Part shown: piece after piece, positions 51,399-60,025 of the stretch
Position numbering within the stretch: the first letter of the stretch is position 1
Layout: every line of letters begins with the position of its first letter
Origin: an uncultured Pelagibacteraceae bacterium
Lineage (GTDB): Bacteria; Pseudomonadota; Alphaproteobacteria; Pelagibacterales; Pelagibacteraceae
DNA: 64,000 nt
Assembly: GCA_902567765.1 (NCBI GenBank)
Contig: CACFNI010000002.1
Coordinates: forward strand, 62,001 to 126,000
Reading direction: 5' to 3'
The notes under the pieces: model-generated
What the model saw: only the letters and a program-made list of their open reading frames with translations
Databases searched by the model: none
What the model was told of the DNA's origin: nothing
Program-made: the position numbers and the translations under genes

Positions 51399-52310
51399 TT
51401 AATCTAATGCAACTACTGCCGCTGCAATAGAAGCAAGTCTTGCTGGAGCATCATCAGATCTACTAGTTATCACAACTGGTACCTTTCCTCCAATTACAAC
51501 TCCCGCAGCGCAAGCTCCCATAAAATAAACCATCATTTTCACAAGACCATTTCCAGTTTCAACACTTGGCACAAGTATAACATCAGCTTGGCCCGCTACA
51601 GAATTTTTAACACCTTTGATCGCTGCAGATTTTTTTGAAATACTATTATCAAAAGCTAAAGGACCAAAAATATCAGCATTTAAATTTTCTTTTGAGGCTA
51701 AATCGGTTATTTCTTTTGCATCCAAAGAGCTTTGAACACTTTCAAGCACTTCTTCTGTAGCAGATAAAATTGCTACTTTGGGTCTTGGTATCCCTATTCT
51801 ATGAGAAAAATCGATAGCATTTCTGAGAATATGCATTTTTGTTTTAAGATTTGGAATTACATTTAAAGCTCCATCAGTAATTATCAAAGGTTTATCATCT
51901 TTATTTAAAGTCATATGCCAAATGTGGCTCAACCTTGTTTTTCCCAATAGACCATATTCTTTTTTAATTACTTCTTTCATTAAAACATCAGTATGTATAT
52001 GACCTTTTACAATAATTTTTATTTTCCCTTCTGAAGCCAACTTAGCTGCAATTTTTGCAGTATTGTTTTCAACTGGTTCATGAATTATTTCGTATTTTGA
52101 AATATCAAATTTTAAATTATTAGCACAACTTTCTATTTCGTTTTTATCCCCAATAAAAATTGGAAAAATTAAATTTTCTTTTACAGCATCCATTGCTGAA
52201 ATCATTGCCAAAGGTTTTCCTGCATTAACTATAGCAGCTTCAATTCCTTTTTTATTATGAGCAATATTTAATAAATTATCAGGGCAAACTATTTCTTTAT
52301 TTGAGAGCAT
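51399..52310 (-). CDS. Phosphate acetyl/butyryltransferase-like enzyme (Pta)
   Basis: A 303-aa acyltransferase of the PTA_PTB family, interconverting acyl-CoA and acyl phosphate. Family features are KIIVKGHIHTDVLMKEV, IITDGALNVIPNLKTK and DVILVPSVETGNGLVKMM. The short length and the hints of the enoyl-CoA hydratase/Pta group suggest the stand-alone Pta domain. In sulfonate degraders a Pta of this kind follows Xsc, but no Xsc is visible here. It is 26 bases upstream of the HisD-family gene on the same strand, so they are probably co-transcribed. Confidence 0.87.
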   Translation of the reverse strand: MLSNKEIVCPDNLLNIAHNKKGIEAAIVNAGKPLAMISAMDAVKENLIFPIFIGDKNEIESCANNLKFDISKYEIIHEPVENNTAKIAAKLASEGKIKIIVKGHIHTDVLMKEVIKKEYGLLGKTRLSHIWHMTLNKDDKPLIITDGALNVIPNLKTKMHILRNAIDFSHRIGIPRPKVAILSATEEVLESVQSSLDAKEITDLASKENLNADIFGPLAFDNSISKKSAAIKGVKNSVAGQADVILVPSVETGNGLVKMMVYFMGACAAGVVIGGKVPVVITSRSDDAPARLASIAAAVVALD

Positions 52311-52372
52311 TTTTATTATTTTTTTTTATATATAATTTCAAATGTGTATATAGTAAGTTAAAATGTCTTAAA

Positions 52373-53221
52373 ATGGAAATTGTAATAAAAATCGCCCCAA
52401 TATCATTAGCTTTAATAATGTTAGCTCTTGGGATGGGATTAACCATACAAGATTTTACTAGAGTAATAAAACAACCGAGAGATTTTATAGTTGGTCTTGT
52501 CTGCCAATTAGTTTTTTTGCCAATTATTGCTTTTGCTTTAGTGTTCATGTTAGATGTTCCAGTAGAATTAGCGGTTGGTTTAATGATTATAGCTGCTGCA
52601 CCTGGAGGAGTTACTTCTAATATTTTAACCAAATTTGCAAATGGAGATGTGGCTCTTTCCATATCTCTAACTGCAGTTATTAGTTTATTAAGTATAATAA
52701 CTGTTCCTTTTATAATTTTTAAATCTATAGATTTTTTAAATGCATCAGCTAATACGAACGAAATTTCAATGGTTGGTATATCTACAAAAATGTTTTTAGT
52801 CGTGACATTGCCAGTAATTTTAGGAATGATTATAAGAAGTTTTGCAAATAATTTTATTTCTTCGAACGAAAAAATTATACAAACTATTTCGTTAATTTTA
52901 TTTCTCATTGTTCTTTTTGGAGCAATAATTCAAGAGAGAAGTAATATTATACCTTATTTGATGAAAGCGGGAACAATAACTTTTTTGTTAAATACAGTTA
53001 TGATGTTGGTTGGTTTTTACGTTGGAAAATTTTTTGCAACAGGAATAAAACAACGAAAATGTATTTCTCTTGAATGTGGTCTTCAAAATGGAACTTTGGC
53101 TATATTTGTTGCAACGCAGATTTTTAATGATGTTACTTTTATTATTCCTGCTGCAATATATTCTTTGATAATGTTTGCCACATCTTTAATTTTTGTTTTT
53201 TTGATCAAAAAAACAAACTAA
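52373..53221 (+). CDS. BASS-family (bile acid:sodium symporter) transporter
   Basis: A 282-aa inner-membrane protein with nine to ten helices. I choose the ATG at 52373 (MEIVIKIAPISLALIMLALGMGLT) over 52301. Typical blocks are LMIIAAAPGGVTSNILTKFANGDVALSISLTAV with the sodium-binding region, and CISLECGLQNGTLAIFVATQIF. Substrates of this family are organic anions, sometimes pantoate or sulfonates. It overlaps the PhyH gene by one base and is divergent from pta. Confidence 0.9.
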   Translation: MEIVIKIAPISLALIMLALGMGLTIQDFTRVIKQPRDFIVGLVCQLVFLPIIAFALVFMLDVPVELAVGLMIIAAAPGGVTSNILTKFANGDVALSISLTAVISLLSIITVPFIIFKSIDFLNASANTNEISMVGISTKMFLVVTLPVILGMIIRSFANNFISSNEKIIQTISLILFLIVLFGAIIQERSNIIPYLMKAGTITFLLNTVMMLVGFYVGKFFATGIKQRKCISLECGLQNGTLAIFVATQIFNDVTFIIPAAIYSLIMFATSLIFVFLIKKTN

Positions 53222-54048
53222 TGTCTTTCTTATCACCAGCTCAACTTAAACAATATAAAGATAAAGGATATGTTTCTCCAATAGATGCTTTATCGAAAGA
53301 TGAAGCTTTAGAAATAAGGGAGGAAATTGAATTAATAGAAAAAAAATGGCCCAAAGAACTTGAAGGTCTAGGGAGAAATTATATTCATTTAATTTCTCCA
53401 ATTTTTGACAAAGTTAGTCACAATCCAAAAATATTAGACGCCGTAGAAAGTATTATTGGCAGAGATATACTTATTTGTGGAACAACTCTATTTATAAAAA
53501 ATCCAAATCAAAAAGGGTTTGTTAGCTTTCATCAAGATGCAAAATATATTGGTTTAGAACCTTATAATTGGGTAACTGCATGGATAGCAGTTACAGATAC
53601 AAATGAAGAAAACGGCTGCATGAGAATGTGGTCTGGATCTCATAAAAATGAACTAAAGTATCATAATCAAAAGTTTGATGAAAATAATTTATTAACAAGA
53701 GGGCAAACTGTTGAAAACGTACCAATAAAAGATACCACCCCAGTTATTCTTAAAGCTGGTCAAATGTCTTTGCATCATCCTACTATTGTACATGGTTCTG
53801 GTTTGAACAGAAGTAGTGATAGAAGAATTGGATTTGTTATTCAGAGCTATATAGGCAGCAATGTAAATCAAGTTTTAGGTAAAATGTATGTACAACAAGC
53901 AAGGGGAAAAGACAATTATAGCTACCATGAACATGTATCAAGGGCAAAAGATCTGATGAATAAAAAAGATATCGTTACAAGAGATAAAGCTAATAAAGAA
54001 TTATCAAAAATTTTTTATAGCGGATCAAATAAAATTGGGAAATATTAG
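53221..54048 (+). CDS. Phytanoyl-CoA dioxygenase (PhyH) family protein
   Basis: A 275-aa Fe(II)/2-oxoglutarate oxygenase. The iron ligands are H104 and D106 in SFHQDAKYIG and the distal His in LHHPTIVHGSGLN; the 2-oxoglutarate Arg follows in RRIGFVIQSYIG. The region TAWIAVTDTNEENGCMRMWSGSHK is typical of the small-metabolite PhyH group. It is translationally coupled to the BASS transporter, suggesting that the transporter brings in the compound that it oxidises. That compound is unknown. Confidence 0.9.
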   Translation: MSFLSPAQLKQYKDKGYVSPIDALSKDEALEIREEIELIEKKWPKELEGLGRNYIHLISPIFDKVSHNPKILDAVESIIGRDILICGTTLFIKNPNQKGFVSFHQDAKYIGLEPYNWVTAWIAVTDTNEENGCMRMWSGSHKNELKYHNQKFDENNLLTRGQTVENVPIKDTTPVILKAGQMSLHHPTIVHGSGLNRSSDRRIGFVIQSYIGSNVNQVLGKMYVQQARGKDNYSYHEHVSRAKDLMNKKDIVTRDKANKELSKIFYSGSNKIGKY

Positions 54049-54049
54049 T

Positions 54050-54157
54050 TTATAATATAGTTATTCCATTTTTTAAAAAATATACAGCAAGAATAAAAAC
54101 TAAAGTTATATAAATTATAAAATATATTGTATATTTAATGTACTTTTTGATTTTCAT
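54050..54157 (-). CDS. Putative single-helix membrane peptide, 35 aa
   Basis: Not in the ORF track. ATG at 54157 (minus strand) gives 35 residues: a basic start MKIKKYIKY, then one long hydrophobic helix (TIYFIIYITLVFILAVYFL). Stop at 54050-54052. It is 10 bases downstream of bcp, in the gap between PhyH and bcp, without a clear ribosome site. Small single-helix peptides are common but chance frames in AT-rich DNA look similar, so confidence is low. Confidence 0.35.
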   Translation of the reverse strand: MKIKKYIKYTIYFIIYITLVFILAVYFLKNGITIL

Positions 54158-54167
54158 TTTAAAATAT

Positions 54168-54629
54168 CTAAATATTTTTTAATTCTTCCAAAACTTCTTT
54201 AGCGTGGTCTTTAACTCTTACATTAGACCATATTTTAGAAATTTTTCCTTTTGAATTTATTAAGAAAGTAGATCTTACAATTCCCATAAATTCTTTTCCT
54301 AAAAAAGATTTTTTACCCCAGACACCATATTTTTTAATAACTTTTAGATCTTCGTCAGATAATAGATTAAATTTTAATTTGTATTTTTTTTTGAACTTTA
54401 AATGACTTTCTATACTATCTTTTGAAATTCCTAAAACAATTGCATTATTTTTTAATATTATATTATTTAATTTACTAAAATCTTTAGATTCTAAAGTACA
54501 GCCAGGGGTGTCATCTTTAGGATAAAAATATAAAATTATATTTTTTTTAATTTTGTTTAGTTCAAATAATTTCCCATCAGTGCTTTGAAGTTTAAAATTT
54601 GGAGCTTTAGCATTTTCTTTTAAATTCAT
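54168..54629 (-). CDS. bcp: Thiol peroxidase Bcp (PrxQ)
   Basis: A 153-aa peroxiredoxin of the Bcp/PrxQ group. The peroxidatic cysteine is C44 in FYPKDDTPGCTLESKDFS; the resolving cysteine found five to six residues later in E. coli Bcp is replaced by Asp, so it would act through a 1-Cys or other mechanism. The end GKISKIWSNVRVKDHAKEVLEEL is typical. It reduces hydroperoxides in the cytoplasm. Confidence 0.9.
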   Translation of the reverse strand: MNLKENAKAPNFKLQSTDGKLFELNKIKKNIILYFYPKDDTPGCTLESKDFSKLNNIILKNNAIVLGISKDSIESHLKFKKKYKLKFNLLSDEDLKVIKKYGVWGKKSFLGKEFMGIVRSTFLINSKGKISKIWSNVRVKDHAKEVLEELKNI

Positions 54630-54706
54630 AACACTTAAATATATATTAAATTGAATGTGTCAATGGGGCTCATTGCTTATTTAATTTAAGTAAATTATTA
54701 TTAATT

Positions 54707-55204
54707 ATGATTAGGTTAATTTTTATATTCTTGTTATTCCCAAACTTAGTTTTTGCTGGGTCAATGAAATTAATAGGTGAAAAAGGTAAATTAGCAGAAG
54801 TTGATAAAACAATTAAAATTAAGATGTATGATAATTATTTTATACCTAAGACCATCAATATTAAAAGAGGTGAAACTGTTAAATTTGTTGTCTATAACTA
54901 TGGAGACTTAGTTCATGAATTCAATATTGCTACAAAAAAAATGCATTTAGAGCATCAAAAAGAGATGATGAAAATGATCGAACATGGAATTTTATTAGGG
55001 AACAGAATTGATAAAGTGAAAATGAAAAAAGTATCTAAAAAAGATCATTCTATGAGCCACAAACATTCAAACAGTATTTTATTAGAACCAAATAAATCAG
55101 GTGAAATAATTTGGAAGTTTAGCACTGATGTAGTTTTGGAAGCGGCCTGCAATGTGCCAGGTCACTACGAAGCTGGCATGATTTCAAAAATAAATAGTAT
55201 TTAG
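54707..55204 (+). CDS. Cupredoxin-like secreted protein with Met/His-rich loop
   Basis: A 165-aa periplasmic protein. The signal peptide (LIFIFLLFPNLVFAG) leads to a single cupredoxin domain: copper ligands are the His in GDLVHEFNIA and Cys, His and Met in ACNVPGHYEAGM. Between them lies an insertion with MHLEHQKEMMKMIEHG and KDHSMSHKHSN, rich in Met and His as in copper-handling proteins. It may be an electron carrier or a copper chaperone. It ends two bases before the convergent methyltransferase gene. Confidence 0.85.
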   Translation: MIRLIFIFLLFPNLVFAGSMKLIGEKGKLAEVDKTIKIKMYDNYFIPKTINIKRGETVKFVVYNYGDLVHEFNIATKKMHLEHQKEMMKMIEHGILLGNRIDKVKMKKVSKKDHSMSHKHSNSILLEPNKSGEIIWKFSTDVVLEAACNVPGHYEAGMISKINSI

Positions 55205-55205
55205 A

Positions 55206-56462
55206 CTATTTCACAATCTTTGGATATGGGAGAGGAAGTATGAATTTTCCTTTATAACCTTTTTTTTTTAAGTTTTTCATTACAGCCTTGCCGTAATGCC
55301 AAGATAAAACTAGTGCGTAGTCTGGTTGTTTTCTCATCATATTTTTTTCATCTATTATTTTAATGTGAGTTGTAGGAGTATACATATTTAATTTTAACGA
55401 AGTTTTTTGTTCTGCTATATAATCAATAATTTTATCAGTAATATTGCAATAAGATAATAGTGTGATGCTTCGACCAGGACATCCAACGCCAACAATTTTC
55501 TTCTTTTTTTGTTTTAAATGCCATAATAGATCAATTAAATTTTTTTTTACTTTTTTTACTTTTTTTGAAAAATTTTTATATTTTTCATTTTTATAGAAAC
55601 CTTTTCGTCTCTCTTCCTTAAGTATTTTGTTTACACTAGTCTTAGTTTTAATTTTTTGGTTTAAAGTTGCAGCAATCCTTATTGATCCAGCATAGTTTGG
55701 GATTTTGGATGCATCAATAACTTTGAAGCCATAACTTTTTAACAATAAAATTAGAGGTTTTAATAAAAAAAACCTTAAATGTTCGTGGTAAATTGAGTCA
55801 AATTGCATTTGATCAACAATATTCACTGCATAATGAGATTCTGTTACAAAGATACCAGTTTTAGGATTTATTAAAGATCTTACTCCTTTCATAAAAGTAT
55901 CGAGTTTATTTACATGGGCAAAAATATTTGTACCAGAAATTACATCTGCTTTTTTATAGTTTGCTTTAATATGATTTATTGCATCTTTTTCAAAAAATTT
56001 CTGTAAAGTTTTAATTCCTTTTTTATTAGCAATTTTAGAAATATTTGTAGGTTCGACTCCCAATACTTGAAAGTTTAACTTTTTAAATCCTTCTAGCAAG
56101 GTTCCATCATTTGATCCAATATCTATAGCTAATGGTTTTTTAGTAAAAGTAAAATTTTTAACACAATATTTGCCTGTACTTTGAAGTAAATCCTTTAAAG
56201 TTTTTGTAATACCACTCTTATAAGGGTACTGCTTATGAAAAACTTTCTGGTTATCTACCACATAATTTAACTGTAATAGTTGACATTTTTTACACCTCAT
56301 TAACTTTAAGGGGTAATTTTTTTCTTTCTTTTTTAATTGATTTTTATTGAGAAGGCTGTCGCATAATCCCGAATAGCCTAAATCTAAAACTTGATAAACA
56401 TTTTTAGAGTTACAAACTTGACAAGTTTTTATAATACCTGGCTTTGTATCTTTTAAATTCAT
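55206..56462 (-). CDS. Sugar C-methyltransferase-like protein (zinc finger plus SAM domain)
   Basis: A 418-aa protein with three parts: an N-terminal zinc-binding region (CQVCNSKNVYQVLDLGYSGLCDSLL and MRCKKCQLLQLNYVV, residues 15-70), a SAM-dependent methyltransferase domain (KPLAIDIGSNDGTLLEGFKKLNFQVLGVEP) and a C-terminal methyltransferase-14-type domain (GVGCPGRSITLLSY). That order is found in NovU/TylCIII-like enzymes that C-methylate nucleotide-linked deoxysugars. It faces the glycan genes at 56.5-60 kb divergently, fitting a role in surface polysaccharide. Confidence 0.87.
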   Translation of the reverse strand: MNLKDTKPGIIKTCQVCNSKNVYQVLDLGYSGLCDSLLNKNQLKKKEKNYPLKLMRCKKCQLLQLNYVVDNQKVFHKQYPYKSGITKTLKDLLQSTGKYCVKNFTFTKKPLAIDIGSNDGTLLEGFKKLNFQVLGVEPTNISKIANKKGIKTLQKFFEKDAINHIKANYKKADVISGTNIFAHVNKLDTFMKGVRSLINPKTGIFVTESHYAVNIVDQMQFDSIYHEHLRFFLLKPLILLLKSYGFKVIDASKIPNYAGSIRIAATLNQKIKTKTSVNKILKEERRKGFYKNEKYKNFSKKVKKVKKNLIDLLWHLKQKKKKIVGVGCPGRSITLLSYCNITDKIIDYIAEQKTSLKLNMYTPTTHIKIIDEKNMMRKQPDYALVLSWHYGKAVMKNLKKKGYKGKFILPLPYPKIVK

Positions 56463-56516
56463 ATATGCGGATCAAAAATATTGATATATTATTTACAAAA
56501 TTTGTTAAAGTAAATA

Positions 56517-57227
56517 ATGGATTACGATTTAGATATTATTGTTCCAGTTTATAACGAGCAAGATAATATTTTAAAAACTTTGTCTGAGATCAATAAACTT
56601 TTAAATGTAAATTATAGAATAATTGTTATTTATGACTATGACGATGATCCTACAATAAAAGTTGTGAACGATAATTTTAATAAAAAAGAAATTATTGTTG
56701 TCAAAAATAAGCATGTAGGTTTTAATGGCGCAGTAAAGACAGCATTTGAAATGTTAAATGCGAAAGCAATTATTTTATATCCTGCTGATGATCATAAAAA
56801 TTTTAATTTAATTAATGAAATGTTTAAAAAATTTAAGGAGGGGTATGATATCGTTTGCGCAAGCAGATTTATCGAAGGAGGTAGCTATAAAGGGGCACCT
56901 TTATTAAAAAGATTAATAGTCAAATTAGTTTCTTTTACGTTATCAAATCTAACTACTTTACCAACCAAAGATGCAACAAATGGTTTCAGACTTTTTTCGA
57001 AAGAAATAATTGAAAAATTTACAATAGAATCTAAAAGAGGTTTTACTTTTAGCATTGAGTTATTAGCAAAAGCACATAGAAATAATTATAAAATAACAGA
57101 ATTACCTGAACAATGGCCGGTAAGAAACTATGGGAAAAGTAAATTTAAATATTCCTCAATCTTTTTTTATATTCAATGGTATATTTATATACTCTTAACA
57201 CGTTTCAAAAATGAAAAAAAAAATTAA
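56517..57227 (+). CDS. Family 2 glycosyltransferase (DPM-like)
   Basis: A 236-aa GT-A enzyme. The start LDIIVPVYNEQDNILKTLSEIN and the acidic IILYPADDHKNFNLI stretch mark family 2; the end with NYGKSKFKYSSIFFYIQWYIYILL is like polyprenyl-phosphate mannose/glucose synthases (DPM1-like) but lacks the extra membrane domain. It would transfer a sugar from a nucleotide donor to a lipid carrier. It overlaps the next gene by 17 bases. Confidence 0.85.
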   Translation: MDYDLDIIVPVYNEQDNILKTLSEINKLLNVNYRIIVIYDYDDDPTIKVVNDNFNKKEIIVVKNKHVGFNGAVKTAFEMLNAKAIILYPADDHKNFNLINEMFKKFKEGYDIVCASRFIEGGSYKGAPLLKRLIVKLVSFTLSNLTTLPTKDATNGFRLFSKEIIEKFTIESKRGFTFSIELLAKAHRNNYKITELPEQWPVRNYGKSKFKYSSIFFYIQWYIYILLTRFKNEKKN

Positions 57228-58176
57228 TGTAGGAATTATAGGGCGGAATTTCGGATATAAGGTAATATTTCAATCAATCTTAAAAATAAAGACAATGAAC
57301 GTATATGGGTTTTCATTTAAACAACAAAAAAAGAAAATTAACCTCCCAAAAAAAATCAAGATTTATCGTAACTGGAAAAAATTAATTTCTGAAAAAAAAA
57401 TACAGGCAATTATTATTTCTGCACCACCTGTATTACATGAAGAAATGATACTCTATGCGATAAAAAAAAATAAACATATATTTTGTGAAAAACCTGTGAC
57501 CAATTCTTATAAGGCTATATCTAAGATATGTGAAAAAATAAAATATAAAAAAACAGTAAATATGGTTAATTTTGAATTTTTAAATATAGATGCATTTGAT
57601 TTTTTAAAAACAAAAATATTAAATAAAACAAAAATTCTTAAAGTAAAAATTAACTGGTTTATTCAATTTCCTAAAAATAACCGTTCCAAATGGAAAAATA
57701 GACATAAACTTGGAGGAGACATTTTCTATAATTACTTATGTCATCCATTTTATTATTTAGAAAAATTGTTGGGGAAAATAGATATTGATGAAAATAAATC
57801 TACTTATAAAAATGGTTCCAGTAATTATTATTCGATATTTGAAACAAAAAAAAATAGAGTAAAACTTTTTATTAATTTTAAATCATTTTTCAAATCAGCC
57901 TTTATTAGACCAAAACACGAAATAATATTTTATACTAAAAAGGGTAAATATGTCTTAAAAACAAAAATGAATAGTTTGTATGATCAGTTTAGTTTAATGA
58001 AAGGTACAAAAATTCTATTTAAACCGAAAAAAAAATTAGAAGATTTTAGAATAAAGCCAACTAATCGTAATTTAAGATTATTTAATAAAAGTATTACAAA
58101 TAATTTAAAAATTAGTCCAAATTTTAATGATGCTATGAGAGTACATTATTTAATAAGCAAAATAAGTAAAATCTAA
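57211..58176 (+). CDS. Gfo/Idh/MocA-family oxidoreductase
   Basis: A 321-aa Rossmann-fold dehydrogenase. INVGIIGRNFGYKVIFQSILK is the nucleotide-binding start and HIFCEKPVTNSYKA carries the EKP motif of the family. The C-terminal half (GGDIFYNYLCHPFYYLEKLLG) fits the sugar-binding domain. It probably oxidises or modifies a nucleotide sugar for the glycan assembled here. The sequence is extremely Lys-rich. It is coupled to the glycosyltransferase upstream. Confidence 0.87.
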   Translation: MKKKINVGIIGRNFGYKVIFQSILKIKTMNVYGFSFKQQKKKINLPKKIKIYRNWKKLISEKKIQAIIISAPPVLHEEMILYAIKKNKHIFCEKPVTNSYKAISKICEKIKYKKTVNMVNFEFLNIDAFDFLKTKILNKTKILKVKINWFIQFPKNNRSKWKNRHKLGGDIFYNYLCHPFYYLEKLLGKIDIDENKSTYKNGSSNYYSIFETKKNRVKLFINFKSFFKSAFIRPKHEIIFYTKKGKYVLKTKMNSLYDQFSLMKGTKILFKPKKKLEDFRIKPTNRNLRLFNKSITNNLKISPNFNDAMRVHYLISKISKI

Positions 58177-58225
58177 AAACTTATAATTATATTAAATTTA
58201 AATTTTTTAGTTAAAGTATATTTAT

Positions 58226-60025
58226 ATGAAAATTAATAAAAATATTTATTATTTTTTAATAATCATATTCTCTATTTCGATTAGTTATTTTTTGTGGTCT
58301 TCAATAAAATTTCCATTAAATAATTTTGAAATTGTAGGAAATTATTCTCAAAATAATTATAACGCTATTAATGAATATGTTAGATATTTTTTATTTATAT
58401 TAATACCTTCTATATGTTTTTTTTGTTCAAAACTATATTTTGAAAAAAAAAATATATCTTTATTTTTTAATAACTTTAAAAGCTATGAGCAAAAAAAAGA
58501 AGATACTTTTAAATTTATTTTATTATTTATTATTACAATTCTGATTTTATTAGAATTTTTATCTATCTCATTTCCATTAAATAAAATTGATATATTTCAT
58601 GATGGACAACAATTAAGTTCATTTTATAAGAATAAAAGTGATGGTTCTTTATGGTCGGGATCATACGTTGTAGTTGGTGTTTTTTATGAAATCTTAGTCA
58701 GTAAATTTTTATGGGATATTTTCTCAATTAATTCAATAGGTCTAATAAAATTTACCAATTTATTTTATATCCTAATTTCAAAGCTAATTCTTGTTTTTTT
58801 TATACTTGAAATAACAAAAAAAACAAATTTACCAACTTTTTCAAAACGAATTTTTTTCTTAATATTTAATCTAATATTATTAAATTTTATTGATTATAAT
58901 TTAAATAGTGGACAAATCTTATCATTTAGGGAAATTCCTATTTTATTGACGTTAATATTATTTTTTAATTCAATAAATACCAATAAAGTTCATAATTATA
59001 TTTTCATTGGAATAATAGCTGTTCTAACTTTTTTTTGGTCAATCGATAGAGCCATAGTATTAAATTTTTTTTTAGTATTTTTATTTATTTACTTACTTAT
59101 AAATAAAAAAAATATTCAAATATTTGCTCTAGCAATATCAGTTTTATTTTCCTGGCTTATAGTTTACTTAATTTTAAATGACGAATTTAGTTATTTTATA
59201 CAAAATACAATTTCAGTAATTAAAGAGCATAGCTATGTAAATGGAATTATCCATCCTATACCATTTTCAGGTGAAAAGGATTCTGCAAGAGCCTCAAAAC
59301 ATTTAATAGCTATTTTATTAACTATAATACTATCTATTAATATATTTTTTAAGAAAAAAAATAAATATCCTTACAGTTTAAGTATAATTTTATTTTCCTT
59401 AAGTATCTTTTCAATACTAAGTTATATATATGCCCTCGGTCGATCTGATGGCCCACATATTAAACAAACTTTATTTTTTCCAAGTATATTTTTAATTTTA
59501 TTTTTTTTAAATAAAGTTTTTATATTAATTTCTCAAAATAAATATAAATTTAAAAAAATAAATCATGGTTTGATTTATATTCCAATAATAATTTTATATA
59601 TTTTGATTATAAATCTTGAGTTAAACAATATAAGTAATTTTAAAGAAAGATTCGTAAAATACATAAAATTGGAAGATAGTAATTTTTTAAATGATGATGA
59701 TTTATTTTTTATAAATGAAGCATCTAATTTATTTAAGAAAGAAAAATGTATACAATTATTTACAAATGACTCGGCCTTATTATATCTTTTAAAAAAACCA
59801 AGTTGCTCAAAATTCTATTTTGCCTTCTCTATAGGCTCAATCAAAAATCAAAATATATTTATCAATGAGTTAAAAAATGCTAATTTTATTGTATTAAATG
59901 GAAGAACAGATAATTGGGTTTTTGACCTTAAAGTGAAATATCCTAATATAACTAGTTTTATTGAAAAAAATTATGAGGATTATAAAAAAATCGGCAATAG
60001 ACTAATTAAGATAAAAAAAAATTAA
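58226..60025 (+). CDS. Large multi-spanning membrane protein, glycan-locus type
   Basis: A 599-aa protein with ten or more hydrophobic helices spread over residues 8-460 and a soluble C-terminal part of about 130 residues. Notable is the loop NKIDIFHDGQQLSSFYKNKSDGSLWSG (about residue 125-150), acidic and located between early helices as in GT-C glycosyltransferases or polymerases, and YALGRSDGPHIKQTLFFPSIF in a later helix boundary. I cannot name a family. Context with a GT2, Gfo/Idh/MocA and methyltransferase suggests lipid-linked glycan transfer or polymerisation. Confidence 0.6.
   Translation: MKINKNIYYFLIIIFSISISYFLWSSIKFPLNNFEIVGNYSQNNYNAINEYVRYFLFILIPSICFFCSKLYFEKKNISLFFNNFKSYEQKKEDTFKFILLFIITILILLEFLSISFPLNKIDIFHDGQQLSSFYKNKSDGSLWSGSYVVVGVFYEILVSKFLWDIFSINSIGLIKFTNLFYILISKLILVFFILEITKKTNLPTFSKRIFFLIFNLILLNFIDYNLNSGQILSFREIPILLTLILFFNSINTNKVHNYIFIGIIAVLTFFWSIDRAIVLNFFLVFLFIYLLINKKNIQIFALAISVLFSWLIVYLILNDEFSYFIQNTISVIKEHSYVNGIIHPIPFSGEKDSARASKHLIAILLTIILSINIFFKKKNKYPYSLSIILFSLSIFSILSYIYALGRSDGPHIKQTLFFPSIFLILFFLNKVFILISQNKYKFKKINHGLIYIPIIILYILIINLELNNISNFKERFVKYIKLEDSNFLNDDDLFFINEASNLFKKEKCIQLFTNDSALLYLLKKPSCSKFYFAFSIGSIKNQNIFINELKNANFIVLNGRTDNWVFDLKVKYPNITSFIEKNYEDYKKIGNRLIKIKKN

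Noticed and set aside
52297-52908. 203-aa minus-strand ORF opposite the BASS transporter
   Set aside because: It is antisense to a clear membrane transporter gene, with no family features and a composition expected from the complementary strand.
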